A stretch of DNA of 54,994 nt from NCBI GenBank assembly GCA_026395685.1, contig JAPLYG010000007.1:1-54994 (forward strand). The letters are read 5' to 3'. The DNA is from Candidatus Parcubacteria bacterium. Lineage in GTDB: Bacteria; Patescibacteriota; Patescibacteriia; CAIXNZ01. Position numbers and translations under genes: made by a program. Of the stretch, positions 29,248 to 40,390 are shown piece after piece. The notes beneath the pieces are model-generated. The model searched no databases. It saw only the letters and a program-made list of their open reading frames with translations, and was not told the DNA's origin. Within the stretch, counting starts at the first letter, position 1, and each line of letters opens with the position of its first letter.

Positions 29248-32200
29248 ATGTCTAGCAAAAAAACTTCTTCTTCAATTACTACTAATCAACCTACTACCTC
29301 ACTTAGTAAAAGAAAATTTTTTACTAAAGCTCATCAGGCAATGGAAGTGCCTAATCTGGTCGAGGTACAAAGCAATTCCTATCGCTGGTTTTTAAAAGAA
29401 GGATTGCATGAGCTTTTTGATGAAATTTCTCCGATCAAAGATTTTGGCGGACGAAATCTGGAACTTTATTTTAAAGATTATTATTTGGATGAGGCGAAAT
29501 TTGATGAAAAAACTTCGAAAGCCAAAAACATCACCTATGAAGCGCCCTTGCGCGTTAAGGCCTCTTTAGTCAACAAAAAGGATAATACTAAAAAAGAACA
29601 GGAAATATTTTTGGGAGATTTCCCGATCATGACTGATCGCGGTACTTTTATTATTAATGGCATTGAAAGAGCAGTCATTTCTCAAATTATCAGATCAGCC
29701 GGCGTTTTCTTTACTTCTAATTATACCAGAGGCAAAAGATATTATGGGGCAAAAATTATTCCTAATCGCGGTGCTTGGCTGGAAATAGAAACTGATACCA
29801 ATAATATTTTGTGGGTAAAAATTGATCGTAAAAGAAAAGTCGCCCTGACCTCTTTATTAAGGGCTTTCGGCTATTCTTCCGAAGAAGAAATTTTAGCCTT
29901 GTTTAAAGATGTTGATAATAATCCTAATGTAAAATTTATTGCCAATACCCTGACCAAAGATATTGCTAAAAACATGGATGACGGCCTGATTGAAGTATAT
30001 AAAAGAATCAGACCCGGTGATTTGGCTACTGCAGATAATGCCAAGTCTCTGATTTATTCCATGTTTTTTCGTTTTGAACGTTATGATTTGGGCAAAGTCG
30101 GCCGTTATAAAATAAATCAAAGATTTAATTTGGATCTGGCAAATATCCCTGATAATAGAATTTTACGCAAAGAAGATTTGATAAATATTATCAAAGAAAT
30201 TATAAAATTGAATATTTCTCAAGACGACTCTGATGATGTTGACCATTTATCAAACAGGCGCATTCGCGCAGTAGGTGAATTGATCCAAAATAGATTCAGA
30301 ATCGGTTTAGCCCGCATGGAAAGAATCGTCCGCGATAAAATGAGTACCTTGGACATTGAATCAATGACTCCCAGCAAATTAGTAAATGCCAAACCTGTGA
30401 TGGGCGTGGTTAAAGAATTTTTTATGTCTTCACAGCTGTCTCAATTCATGGATCAGGTTAATCCTTTGGCTGAATTAGAGCATAAACGCAGAATTTCAGC
30501 CATGGGTCCGGGCGGTTTATCCAGAGAAAGAGCAGGCTTTGAAGTTCGTGACGTACATACTACTCACTATGGACGCATTTGTCCGATTGCTACTCCGGAA
30601 GGTCCCAATATCGGCTTGGTCGGCCATTTAGCCAGTTATGCAAGAGTTAATGAATATGGCTTTATTGAAACACCTTATCGTATAGTTGAACGCACGGCTT
30701 TAGAAGACATTAAAGATCCGGAGACAAATAAAGTCGCGGTGAAAAAAGGCCAGGTAATTCCCCGAGAAATAATTGATAAATTGCGAGCTAAAAATATTTT
30801 ATTGAAAGCAAAGGCAAGAGTTACAGACAGCATTGTTTATGTAAATGCTTTAAGTGAAGAGCGCTCAGTTACAACTGCCGCCACTACTGAATTAGACGCC
30901 GATGGCTATTTTATTAATGAAAAAGCTGAAGTGCGCAGATTTGGCAAACCCGAAGTTGCTGTTGTAGAGCAGATCGATTATATGGATGTTGCCTCAAATC
31001 AGATTGTAAGTATTTCTACTTCCTGTATTCCATTCTTGGAGCATGATGACGCTGTCCGCGCCTTGATGGGTACAAACATGCAACGTCAGGCCGTGAATTT
31101 AATTCGTCCGGTAACTCCTTATGTCGGAACCGGCATGGAAAAAAATGCCGCACTTTATTCTGGTTATTTGGCAATTAGTTCTCATGACGGCAAGGTAACA
31201 GCTGTCGATGGCAGCGGCATTGAGGTGCTGGAGGATAATGGCGAATTAAAACATTATGATATTTCTAAATTTCAGCGTTCTAACGCCTCAACTTGCATTA
31301 ACGGCCATCCAACCATCAAATTAAACGAACATGTTAAAAAGGGACAAATAATGTCAGATGGTCCTTCTATTACAGACGGTGAATTGGCTTTAGGCCAAAA
31401 TGTTTTAGTCGCTTTCATGGCTTGGCAGGGCTATAACTATGAAGATGCCATCATTATTTCCGAGAGGGTGGTGCAAAAAGATTATTTTACCTCTATTCAT
31501 ATTGAGAATTATCAGGTGGAAGTGCGCGAGACAAAATTAGGGCCCGAATTGATTACTGCTGATATTCCTAATATTGCCGAAGAAAAATTAAAAAATTTGG
31601 ATGAGAATGGAGTTGTCAGAATAGGCGCTGAGGTTTCTTCCGGAGATATTTTAGTCGGTAAAATTACGCCTAAAGGCGAAACTGAATTATCTGCAGAAGA
31701 AAAATTATTGCGTGCAATTTTCGGTGAAAAAGCCCGCGATGTGCGCGACAGCTCATTATATTTAGAGCATGGTGATCACGGCAAAGTAATTGATATAAAA
31801 ATATTTACCCAGGAAAATGGTGATAAGCTTCCGCCGGGAGTTACTCAGATGGTTCAGGTTGCTGTTGCGGATTTAAGAAAAGTACAGATTGGTGATAAAA
31901 TGGCTGGTCGTCATGGTAATAAAGGAATTATTTCTAATGTGGTTCCGGTTGAAGATATGCCGTTTTTAGAAAATGGAACTCCTATAGATATTATTTTAAG
32001 TCCCTTGGGCGTAGTTTCTCGTATGAATTTGGGACAAATTTTAGAAACACATTTAGGTTTAGCAGCCCATAAATTAGGCTTTAAAGTGGCGACTCCGGTA
32101 TTCTATGGCGTAGCCGAATCAAAAATAAAAGAATTGTTAGTTCAGGCAGGATTTCCGGAAAGCGGCAAATTAACTTTATATGATGGCAGGACCGGAGATG

Positions 32201-32625
32201 CTTTTGGCCATGAGGTGACTGTGGGCTACAAATATATGCTTAAATTGAACCATATGGTGGAAGATAAAATTCACCAGCGTTCAATCGGACCATATTCGCT
32301 CATTACGCAGCAACCATTGGGCGGCAAAGCTCAGTTCGGCGGACAAAGGTTTGGTGAAATGGAGGTTTGGGCGTTGGAGGGTTACGGCGCAGCGCATACT
32401 TTGCAGGAAATTTTGACTATTAAGTCTGATGATGTGCCTGGTCGCGCCAAAGCATATGAATCAATTATCAAAGGCGAACCAATAAGAAAATTAAATATTC
32501 CCGAATCTTTCAATGTCTTGGTCAGAGAACTTAAAGGCTTAGGTTTGGATGTGGAATTATTGCAGGGCAAAGAAAAGATTGCCGAGGAATCTTCAGATAC
32601 TTCTAAAAAAGAACGAGACAAATAA
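29248..32625 (+). CDS. rpoB: DNA-directed RNA polymerase subunit beta
   Basis: SSQLSQFMDQVNPLAELEHKRRISAMGPGGLSRERAGFEVRDVH… GDKMAGRHGNKG. Confidence 0.98.
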   Translation: MSSKKTSSSITTNQPTTSLSKRKFFTKAHQAMEVPNLVEVQSNSYRWFLKEGLHELFDEISPIKDFGGRNLELYFKDYYLDEAKFDEKTSKAKNITYEAPLRVKASLVNKKDNTKKEQEIFLGDFPIMTDRGTFIINGIERAVISQIIRSAGVFFTSNYTRGKRYYGAKIIPNRGAWLEIETDTNNILWVKIDRKRKVALTSLLRAFGYSSEEEILALFKDVDNNPNVKFIANTLTKDIAKNMDDGLIEVYKRIRPGDLATADNAKSLIYSMFFRFERYDLGKVGRYKINQRFNLDLANIPDNRILRKEDLINIIKEIIKLNISQDDSDDVDHLSNRRIRAVGELIQNRFRIGLARMERIVRDKMSTLDIESMTPSKLVNAKPVMGVVKEFFMSSQLSQFMDQVNPLAELEHKRRISAMGPGGLSRERAGFEVRDVHTTHYGRICPIATPEGPNIGLVGHLASYARVNEYGFIETPYRIVERTALEDIKDPETNKVAVKKGQVIPREIIDKLRAKNILLKAKARVTDSIVYVNALSEERSVTTAATTELDADGYFINEKAEVRRFGKPEVAVVEQIDYMDVASNQIVSISTSCIPFLEHDDAVRALMGTNMQRQAVNLIRPVTPYVGTGMEKNAALYSGYLAISSHDGKVTAVDGSGIEVLEDNGELKHYDISKFQRSNASTCINGHPTIKLNEHVKKGQIMSDGPSITDGELALGQNVLVAFMAWQGYNYEDAIIISERVVQKDYFTSIHIENYQVEVRETKLGPELITADIPNIAEEKLKNLDENGVVRIGAEVSSGDILVGKITPKGETELSAEEKLLRAIFGEKARDVRDSSLYLEHGDHGKVIDIKIFTQENGDKLPPGVTQMVQVAVADLRKVQIGDKMAGRHGNKGIISNVVPVEDMPFLENGTPIDIILSPLGVVSRMNLGQILETHLGLAAHKLGFKVATPVFYGVAESKIKELLVQAGFPESGKLTLYDGRTGDAFGHEVTVGYKYMLKLNHMVEDKIHQRSIGPYSLITQQPLGGKAQFGGQRFGEMEVWALEGYGAAHTLQEILTIKSDDVPGRAKAYESIIKGEPIRKLNIPESFNVLVRELKGLGLDVELLQGKEKIAEESSDTSKKERDK

Positions 32626-32701
32626 TTTATCGTCTTAAGCTTGGGATTCGGATGAAACAGAAATTATTTAGAATTAAGATATTATAAATAAATTTCAATA
32701 T

Positions 32702-35700
32702 ATGATTTTCAATCAAACAAAGCCCTTGGAATTTGATAGCATACGCTTAAAATTAGCTTCGCCCGAAGTTATTAAAGGCTGGTCTTATGGGGAGGTGACT
32801 AAACCGGAAACCATAAATTATCGCACACAGAAGCCGGAAAAAGACGGTTTGTTTTGTGAGAAAATTTTTGGTCCCTCGAAAGATTGGGAGTGCTATTGCG
32901 GAAAATACAAAAAGATCAGATATAAAGGAATTATTTGTGATAAATGCGGAGTAGAAGTCACTCATTCCATGGTTAGGCGTGAAAGAATGGGTCATATTGA
33001 ATTGACTAGTCCGGTTACTCATATCTGGTTTTTACGCGGCGTGCCTTCACGCTTAGGTTTGATTTTGGATATCCCGGTTCAGAGTTTGGAAAAAGTTATT
33101 TATTTTGCCAATTTTATTATTATCAAGGTTGATGAAAATTTAAAAACCCAGGCGATGGAAGCTTTAAAGGAAGAATATAAGGGCAAGGTAAAGCAAATTG
33201 ACGCTAATTTTAAAAATAGGGTGAATCAGATTAAGGTCAATAAAGATCTAAAAGATAAAGAAAAAGATAAGAAAATTATTGCTTTAAATAAAGAAAAGGA
33301 TCTGGAGGCGGCCGAACTGGAAAAGGAATATATAAAAACTGAGGCTGAGCTCAAAGATCTAAAGGTTAAAAAAATTATTACCGAGGATTTATATCAGGAT
33401 CTGTCATTAAAATTCGGACATATTTTTGAAGTCAGCATCGGAGCTGAAGCTGTTAAGAAACTGGCCGAAGCAATTGATTTGGAAAAATTAGAGAAGAAGT
33501 TAAACGCCGATGTAGAAGAAGCAGTTGGGGCAAAAAAGGAAAGATTGGTAAAAAGAATTAAGCTGGTAAAAAATTTGGTAAAAAATAAAATCAGGCCGGA
33601 ATGGATGATTATGACGAGTGTTCCGGTTATTCCTCCTGATTTGCGGCCGATGGTGCCTTTGGATGGCGGTCGTTTTGCCACTTCTGATTTAAATGATTTA
33701 TATAGACGCGTAATTAACCGCAATAACAGATTAAAAAAATTAAAAGAATTAAACGCTCCGGAAGTTATTATCCGCAATGAAAAAAGAATGCTTCAGGAAG
33801 CGATTGATGCTTTATTGGATAATAGTGCGCGCCATACTAAAACAACTACGGCTTCAACCGGACAAAAAAGACAATTAAAATCCATTGCTGATATTTTAAA
33901 AGGCAAGCAGGGTCGTTTCCGTCAGAACTTACTGGGTAAAAGAACTGATTATTCCGGACGCTCAGTAATTGTTGTCGGCCCTAATTTAAATCTGTCTCAA
34001 TGCGGCTTGCCCAAAAGAATGGCTTTGGAATTATTCAAGCCTTTTATCATCAGCCAGTTAATTAAACGTGAATTTGTACATAATATAAGAAGCGCTAATC
34101 GTTTTATTGAAAGCAACAGGCCAGAAGTCTGGGATATTTTGGAAGAAGTCGTGAAAGACGCTCATGTCCTTTTGAATCGTGCACCGACCCTCCATCGTTT
34201 GGGTATTCAGGCATTTAAGCCCATTTTAATCGAAGGTAAAGCTATCCAGCTTCATCCTTTGGTTTGCGCTGCTTTTAATGCTGATTTTGACGGCGATCAA
34301 ATGGCTGTCCATGTGCCTTTAACTGAGCAGGCAAAACTGGAAGCAAAAGAAATAATGCTTTCTTCCAAGAATTTACTCAAGCCTGCTACTGGTAATCCTA
34401 TTACTACTCCAAGAATGGATATTGTCTGGGGCTGCTATTATATTACAGCTTTAGAAAAACGGGAAAAACCGAAAATGTTCGGATCTTTTGAAGAAGCGGT
34501 TTTAGCCTACAATTCCAAGGTGATCTCTATCCAGGAAGAAATTGAAGTCCGTGAAATTCTGCCGGGGAAAACTAAAGTTGAAAGGATAAAAACCAATGTC
34601 GGCCGTATTTTATTTAATCGCGTTTTGCCCAAAGAAATCCCATATTTTAATGATCAGGTTGATACCAAAAAATTAGGCGATTTGATTAAATATGTTTTAG
34701 AAATTTTAGGCAAGGAACCGACTGCTAAGCTGCTTGATGATATAAAAAATTTGGGCTTTACCTATTTGACAATCAGCGGGTATTCCTGGGGCATGAATGA
34801 TTTGCCGGATTTAACTGGTAAAAAAGTACTTATAACTGAAGGCAATAAGCAGATTGATGAAGTTAATGAACAATATTTACAAGGTTTATTAACAAAGAGC
34901 GAACGTCATTCCAAAATAATTGAAATCTGGACAGCGATTAAGGATAAAATAGTTCAACTGGGTAAAGATGCTTTGAATAAAGAAGGCCCGGTATATTCCA
35001 TGGTTACTTCCGGCGCTCGCGGTTCTTGGGCCCAGGTTACACAGATGGTTGGTATGAAAGGCTTGGTGTCCAATCCTGCCGGTGAAATTATTGAATTGCC
35101 TGTCAAAGCCAGCTTTAAAGAAGGTTTTGATGTGCTGGAATATTTTATTTCCACTCATGGTTCCCGTAAAGGCTTATCTGATACTGCGTTAAGAACAGCT
35201 AATGCCGGTTATTTAACCCGTCGTTTAGTGGATGTCTCTCAGGACGTGGTAATCTTGGAAGAAGACTGCGGTGATAAAAAAGGAATGGTATATACCAAAA
35301 AAGACAGCGATGAAATCGGCGTTAATTTGCTGGAGCGCGTTTGGGGCAGAGTTTGTCTGGAAAAGATAACTGATCCCAAAAGCGGTGAAGTAATTGTTGA
35401 TAAAGACCAGTTAATTACTGAAGCAGTAGTCCGTAAATTAAAGGATATTGAATTGCCGCAAGTTACTGTCCGTTCTGTGTTAACCTGCAGATTGACAAAA
35501 GGCGTTTGCCAAAAATGCTATGGTTATGATTTAGCTTACAATGAAATGGTTAAGCTGGGAGTCGCAATCGGCATTATTGCCGCGCAAAGTATCGGTGAAC
35601 CAGGTACACAGCTGACAATGAGAACTTTTCATACTGGTGGTGTTGCCGGCACTGATATTACTCAGGGCTTGCCCAGAGTAGAAGAATTATTTGAAGCTCG

Positions 35701-36604
35701 TCCGCCAAAACGCAAGGCAACTTTAGCTGAAGAAGACGGATTAGTCAGTATCTCAGATGCGCCTAAGCAAATTGAAAATGCTAGCGGAAAAGTAATTTTA
35801 AGCACTAGCCACGGCCAAAAGATTTTAAAAATAAAGTATGATGATGTTGATGAAGCTTCATATTCTTTTAAGGGCGATAAACCGGCTCTAAAAATTAAAG
35901 ACGGAGACAAGGTGGAAAAAGATGAAATCCTTTTTAAAGTGGGCCGCACCGAGATTAAAGCAAAAAACGCAGGCATTGTTAAAGTCGGTGAAAAAAATAT
36001 TAAAATCATCAGTAATGTCCAAAAAGAAAAAGAATATATTATCCCGACAGGATATCGCTTATGGGCAAAAGAAGGGGATTTTGTTAAAAAAGGCGACCAA
36101 TTGACCGAAGGCAGTTTGGATTTGCATCAACTTTATAAGCTTAAAGGCAGAGATGAAGTAAAACGTTATGTCGTTAAAGAAATTCAATATATTTATGCTT
36201 CCCAGGGCCAAAGATTAAATGAAAAGCATATTGAAGTAATCATTAAACAGTTATTCAGCAGGGTCATGATTAAAGATGCCGGCGATACCAATTTATTGCC
36301 CGGTGAAATAGTCGAAAAAGCAGAATTTGAAGAAGCAAATCTGGAATTAAAAGCAGTTAATAGAAAGGCAACTTGTGAAGATTTATTTTTGGGAATTACT
36401 AAAGTTTCATTGACCACCCGCAGTTTCTTATCTGCTGCGTCTTTCCAGGAAACCTCTCGCGTCCTGATCAATGCTGCCTTAACCGGCAAAGTTGATAAAC
36501 TCGAAGGCTTAAAGGAAAATGTAATTATTGGACGGTTGATTCCGGCTGGCACAGGTTTTCGGAAAAAGGTAAAAGAAGTGAAAGTTGCCACGAATGAAGA
36601 ATAA
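32702..36604 (+). CDS. rpoC: DNA-directed RNA polymerase subunit beta'
   Basis: [55 protein letters not shown]. Confidence 0.98.
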   Translation: MIFNQTKPLEFDSIRLKLASPEVIKGWSYGEVTKPETINYRTQKPEKDGLFCEKIFGPSKDWECYCGKYKKIRYKGIICDKCGVEVTHSMVRRERMGHIELTSPVTHIWFLRGVPSRLGLILDIPVQSLEKVIYFANFIIIKVDENLKTQAMEALKEEYKGKVKQIDANFKNRVNQIKVNKDLKDKEKDKKIIALNKEKDLEAAELEKEYIKTEAELKDLKVKKIITEDLYQDLSLKFGHIFEVSIGAEAVKKLAEAIDLEKLEKKLNADVEEAVGAKKERLVKRIKLVKNLVKNKIRPEWMIMTSVPVIPPDLRPMVPLDGGRFATSDLNDLYRRVINRNNRLKKLKELNAPEVIIRNEKRMLQEAIDALLDNSARHTKTTTASTGQKRQLKSIADILKGKQGRFRQNLLGKRTDYSGRSVIVVGPNLNLSQCGLPKRMALELFKPFIISQLIKREFVHNIRSANRFIESNRPEVWDILEEVVKDAHVLLNRAPTLHRLGIQAFKPILIEGKAIQLHPLVCAAFNADFDGDQMAVHVPLTEQAKLEAKEIMLSSKNLLKPATGNPITTPRMDIVWGCYYITALEKREKPKMFGSFEEAVLAYNSKVISIQEEIEVREILPGKTKVERIKTNVGRILFNRVLPKEIPYFNDQVDTKKLGDLIKYVLEILGKEPTAKLLDDIKNLGFTYLTISGYSWGMNDLPDLTGKKVLITEGNKQIDEVNEQYLQGLLTKSERHSKIIEIWTAIKDKIVQLGKDALNKEGPVYSMVTSGARGSWAQVTQMVGMKGLVSNPAGEIIELPVKASFKEGFDVLEYFISTHGSRKGLSDTALRTANAGYLTRRLVDVSQDVVILEEDCGDKKGMVYTKKDSDEIGVNLLERVWGRVCLEKITDPKSGEVIVDKDQLITEAVVRKLKDIELPQVTVRSVLTCRLTKGVCQKCYGYDLAYNEMVKLGVAIGIIAAQSIGEPGTQLTMRTFHTGGVAGTDITQGLPRVEELFEARPPKRKATLAEEDGLVSISDAPKQIENASGKVILSTSHGQKILKIKYDDVDEASYSFKGDKPALKIKDGDKVEKDEILFKVGRTEIKAKNAGIVKVGEKNIKIISNVQKEKEYIIPTGYRLWAKEGDFVKKGDQLTEGSLDLHQLYKLKGRDEVKRYVVKEIQYIYASQGQRLNEKHIEVIIKQLFSRVMIKDAGDTNLLPGEIVEKAEFEEANLELKAVNRKATCEDLFLGITKVSLTTRSFLSAASFQETSRVLINAALTGKVDKLEGLKENVIIGRLIPAGTGFRKKVKEVKVATNEE

Positions 36605-36621
36605 TTAAAACAGTCATATAA

Positions 36622-36652
36622 AAAACACTCCCTGCGGGGAGTGTTTTTTGTT
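36622..36652 (+). terminator. rpoC terminator
   Basis: aaaaACACTCCctgcGGGGAGTGTTTTTT. Confidence 0.85.
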
Positions 36653-36915
36653 ATTTGAAAAATTGCCTATGAAGCAGGTGTGTGAGTTTAGAGCTAAGCT
36701 TTTAGGAAAGCGCATAATAACACCTTAAATATATAATAATGTTTTAATAAAGTCAGTAGCTTTAAATCAAAAAATCCAATACATTTGCTGGCGTAGCCCG
36801 CAAGATAAATATTGCCAGCTATTTTGCCTGCGGTAGCTTGTGTATACAATTAGCTAAAAACAGGAGAAAATTTCATTTTTAAGTTAGATAAATATCAGAA
36901 ATTAGTCAAAATCCA

Positions 36916-36943
36916 TTGACAAAACAACTTTCATAATTATGAT
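36916..36943 (+). promoter_or_regulatory. Island promoter P1
   Basis: TTGACA-16-TATGAT. Confidence 0.55.
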
Positions 36944-36980
36944 ATTTTGCCAATTTTAGCCAAAATGACCCAAGAGACTC

Positions 36981-37009
36981 TTGACAGGTCCATTTAGATT
37001 TGCTATACT
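36981..37009 (+). promoter_or_regulatory. Island promoter P2 (extended -10)
   Basis: TTGACA-17-TATACT with TGC before -10. Confidence 0.75.
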
Positions 37010-37044
37010 GGCTAATCAAAGTTAAGAAGGAATAGGCGTTTATC

Positions 37045-37073
37045 TTGACAAAATTTCAAAAATGTGCTATACT
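37045..37073 (+). promoter_or_regulatory. Island promoter P3 (extended -10)
   Basis: TTGACA-17-TATACT with TGC before -10. Confidence 0.75.
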
Positions 37074-37108
37074 TATAAATCACCTTGAAAATATAAAAGC
37101 ATTTAGTC

Positions 37109-37365
37109 GACAGAAATATGGGGGTAGTAGTGCATCAGAATAGTAGAATTTTTTGGCCTAGCTGAAAAATCTCTACGACTGGTGTTTAACTGGTAAGACT
37201 CTGTTCTATACCAGCCGTTCCGCTTGCGGAACAACACCTCCATATTCCTGTCTGCTAAATTCAGTTTAAGTTCCGAGCCAAGGGCAGGCAGATAGTTCTT
37301 AATTATTTAAAATGTACATTATAAATTTAGAGAACTTATCTAAAGCCCTTTGTCTGGAACTTAAA
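37109..37365 (+). ncRNA. Candidate structured leader RNA (multibranch domain 37109-37252 plus long hairpin 37264-37365)
   Basis: Closing stem GACAGaAATATGGgGGT/ACCtCCATATTcCTGTC; inner GTTCCGC-tt-GCGGAAC; long hairpin TTTAAGTTCC/GGAACTTAAA, CAAGGGC/GCCCTTTG, AGATAGTTCT/AGAACTTATCT. Confidence 0.5.
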
Positions 37366-37469
37366 TAAAAATTCGTTGCCTGATTCCAAGACGGGATAGT
37401 CTCGTGTAGATTATTTTGTCTTGAAATGAGGAAGTGAATTTTTTTCAACAACTAGCAAAGGAGCATATA

Positions 37470-37598
37470 ATGTTTCAGGTAAAGTTCACGGAAGAAAACG
37501 GGGGATACATCAAGACCCTCGACACCCTGGCAGAGGTCAATTTCTGCCTCCACCTCAAGCTCATCGAGCATGACAGCGTCAAGCTGCTCCTCGGATGA
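37470..37598 (+). CDS. Candidate 42-aa protein MFQVKFTEENGGYIKTLDTLAEVNFCLHLKLIEHDSVKLLLG
   Basis: SD aaaggagcatataATG; missed by the ORF track because short. Confidence 0.55.
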   Translation: MFQVKFTEENGGYIKTLDTLAEVNFCLHLKLIEHDSVKLLLG

Positions 37599-37759
37599 AC
37601 TACCTCTAGAGGCCTAAACAAAGGCCCTTCACCTGAGTACAAAATAAAAATTTTGTCTTCAGGCGAGGTTCCCAAACCTCTTGATCGTATAAACAGTTAA
37701 TTAGTGTTTTTTCATAATCACAAAAACGTCTGCCAACCACCCTTAAGGAGGGATTTACC

Positions 37760-38527
37760 ATGGCAAAGAAAACCGCGTCCAAGAAAGAAGCGACCAAACC
37801 CGCCACCACCAACCTGACCCCGACCCCGGCCGAGACCCCCGAGCAGAACGGCAAGCAGTCGGAACTCACGTACCTCTGCTCCGCCTGCTCCAAGACCTAC
37901 GGCACGGCCAGCGAAGGCGTCACCACCGACGAAGACGGCAAGCCCGACTACACGAACGCCAAGATGTGGGCCAAACCGAAAACCGTGGGCGCCGAGCACG
38001 AGCCCGAGGCCATCTGCGCCGAGTGCAAGGCTCTCGCCGAGGAAGAGGCCAAGGCCGCCGGCAATCAGCCCCCGGTCTACCACCCGCTCCTGGCCACGAT
38101 CGAGCGCGACAAGCGCTGGGTCGAGAACAGGGCCCGCTACGAGGAACGGAAGCTGAACGCCGAGACCAATCGGGACAACTTCCTGGGCAAGCTCTACGAC
38201 CAGAGCCTGCGCACCGTCCGCGAAGACGTGGTCTGCCACGTCTGCGGCAAGTACCATGGATTCATCCAGTACTTCAAACCGCGGGGCGAGCGCTTCACCG
38301 TGATCGAGCACGCCACCACCGCCGTGAAGGACGGGAAGACCATGGTCCTGCCGATCTGCCGCTCCTGCAGAGCCGAAGCCGCCGAGGCCCTGGGTGACCA
38401 GTACCACGACGTCTACTTCCGCGAAGCAGTCCGGCAGACCGCCGACGCCAACGCGAAGGCCGAGAAGTTCGCGGCCTTCGTGAAACCCGCAACCCCGCGC
38501 TACATCCCGCGCGGCAAAAGGGGCTAA
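37760..38527 (+). CDS. GC-rich zinc-ribbon protein 1 (255 aa)
   Basis: Four CxxC motifs (LCSACSK, ICAECKA, VCHVCGK, ICRSCRA); SD aaggagggatttaccATG. Confidence 0.75.
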   Translation: MAKKTASKKEATKPATTNLTPTPAETPEQNGKQSELTYLCSACSKTYGTASEGVTTDEDGKPDYTNAKMWAKPKTVGAEHEPEAICAECKALAEEEAKAAGNQPPVYHPLLATIERDKRWVENRARYEERKLNAETNRDNFLGKLYDQSLRTVREDVVCHVCGKYHGFIQYFKPRGERFTVIEHATTAVKDGKTMVLPICRSCRAEAAEALGDQYHDVYFREAVRQTADANAKAEKFAAFVKPATPRYIPRGKRG

Positions 38528-38711
38528 CCAGCTCCTCATCTTGTTCGGCAGACTGATCAACATCATGTTGGCGGGGCATTTCATCATCCGATGATTGCCC
38601 CGCCTCTTCATCTTAAAACAGAATTTTACATTGTGTTTTTAGACGAAGAAGATTCCAGTAAGTAAGTTCATAAAAAACAAACATTTAACAGCCCTAAGGG
38701 GAGGAGGAAAC

Positions 38712-39518
38712 ATGTCGAAAGCAAGCAAACTGGCTCGCCAGGCTCGTAAGAACGGGCAGGTCATGCAGGATCTTCAGACTCAGGAAGGCATGGTCAGGTG
38801 CGTCTACTGCAACACCGTCGGCCATCGTGACGAGATCACGATCGACCCGGACACCGATGCTGTGCGCAAGACTTTCCATGCTCTCCCGCGACCCCTTTCG
38901 GGTTCGACCGAGGGTATCCAGGCCGTGTGCATCTACTGCACCTTCACGCACCGCCAGGACCTGCGCAAGCAGTTTCCCGAGTGGTTCACGACCCACAAGA
39001 ATCTGCCGGTCTACGTGCATCTGCTCGAGCAGGAGATCGAGTGGGGCAAGAAGTATCCGCCGGCCATGAAGCGGGTCAACCAGTACATGGAACAGCTGCA
39101 CATCGTCCCGAACTCCTGGCAGAAATGCCACAAGTGCGGGAAGACGCACGGCGAGGTCTTCATGACTAGCTTTCTGCCCAACCTGCAGTTCCGCTGCGCC
39201 AACGTCGCCTGGGTTCTCGGCTTCCACCAGACCCTCGCCGAAGTGATGGAGCACCTGATCTGCCAGGATTGCCGCGAGACTAAAAACCAGGAAGGTATTC
39301 GTACCTTTTACCTGGAACGGACTCTGGACTTCCTGTCGGAAAAAGAGGCCAGGATCAAGCGCTTCTACCTGCACGGCAAGACTCAGCAGAAGAACTCGGC
39401 GACCGCGTCGACTCCGGCGACTGCGAAGCCCCAGGTGTACAAGGGAAATGATCCCAAATACCGGGGCGTTCCCACGCAGTTCATTCCCAAGGCGGTATTT
39501 GGCAGCAAGCACCGCTAA
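38712..39518 (+). CDS. GC-rich zinc-ribbon protein 2 (268 aa), probable paralogue of protein 1
   Basis: RCVYCNT, CIYCTF, KCHKCGKTHG, ICQDCRE in the same order; SD ggggaggaggaaacATG. Confidence 0.75.
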   Translation: MSKASKLARQARKNGQVMQDLQTQEGMVRCVYCNTVGHRDEITIDPDTDAVRKTFHALPRPLSGSTEGIQAVCIYCTFTHRQDLRKQFPEWFTTHKNLPVYVHLLEQEIEWGKKYPPAMKRVNQYMEQLHIVPNSWQKCHKCGKTHGEVFMTSFLPNLQFRCANVAWVLGFHQTLAEVMEHLICQDCRETKNQEGIRTFYLERTLDFLSEKEARIKRFYLHGKTQQKNSATASTPATAKPQVYKGNDPKYRGVPTQFIPKAVFGSKHR

Positions 39519-39585
39519 ACAACAAGCGCCCACCATGGCTATAAGCTAGGTGGGCTCCATACTAAAAAACATGATCAGTTATAGC

Positions 39586-39614
39586 TTGACAAGATTATTA
39601 TAATCTGCTATCAT
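39586..39614 (+). promoter_or_regulatory. Promoter of GC-rich structured segment
   Basis: TTGACA-17-TATCAT with TGC extended -10. Confidence 0.75.
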
Positions 39615-40081
39615 AAGATCACGCTTTTCAGTAAGGAACAAGGGATATCAGTCAGAAAACTCAAAGACCTATGGCCATCGCTCGGCTCAGGTCTGCAACC
39701 CCCAATGGAGGTTCCCATGTTCACGAGCGGATTTGTCCGATGAATAGCCCACAACGTGGCTAGCCGTCCCGGGCATAAAACGGGCGTTGTTTGTCACCGT
39801 TTTGCACGTTAGCAAAATGGCGTAGTGTTGAAGGAGCAGGCCTTCCGGATGATTCGTGATCATCACTATGGAGCCGGGATTTAAATACGGCTCCACCTCA
39901 TCCAAGAACGCAAATCTTGCAAAGTAATAAAACTGCTGAACTGGCAGAGAAACAAGTTTACGTTCTTAGATGAGGTAGAACATTGAAAGAGAAAGAAAAA
40001 AAATTTTAATATAGACTGAAGCAAAGGTTCGCGGCAGAGAAATCTGCTGCGAGAGGTGAAGGCAACCACAAAGGAGCAAGG

Positions 40082-40162
40082 ATGAAACCACGTTTTCCGA
40101 GTGGCTTTACCGCACGCCTAGGGACGCCTGGTCTCCGCAATGCGGAGTCCCGCCCCGAATAA
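40082..40162 (+). CDS. Candidate 26-aa micro-ORF MKPRFPSGFTARLGTPGLRNAESRPE
   Basis: SD aaaggagcaaggATG; may instead be structural RNA. Confidence 0.3.
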   Translation: MKPRFPSGFTARLGTPGLRNAESRPE

Positions 40163-40219
40163 CCAGGCGCCGTATTCTTCACACCCGCAGAGTCTGACAA
40201 AGCGAAAGGAGAGGTTGCA

Positions 40220-40390
40220 GTGGCAGTGCTGAACTGGCTGCTGGAAGTTATTTGCCGCCTGATCCCGAAAAAGATCCGGGTGACGAGGCTTTCGGTGGCT
40301 TACTGGTTCAACGAGCACACCGTGCTTTTGAGCCAAGAGGTTTCTGTCAATGTGCAACCGCAGTCATTCGGCGACTGTATGGTGCGTTGA
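40220..40390 (+). CDS. Candidate 56-aa ORF (GTG start) VAVLNWLLEVICRLIPKKIRVTRLSVAYWFNEHTVLLSQEVSVNVQPQSFGDCMVR
   Basis: SD aaaggagaggttgcaGTG; not in ORF track. Confidence 0.45.
   Translation: MAVLNWLLEVICRLIPKKIRVTRLSVAYWFNEHTVLLSQEVSVNVQPQSFGDCMVR

Noticed and set aside
37718-38611. 297-aa minus-strand ORF and 37966..38397 alternate-frame ORF
   Set aside because: Antisense or shifted shadows of a GC-rich gene; plus-strand frame has an SD, CxxC motifs and sensible composition
38694-39536. 280-aa minus-strand ORF
   Set aside because: Antisense shadow of zinc-ribbon gene 2; low-complexity-like composition and no SD
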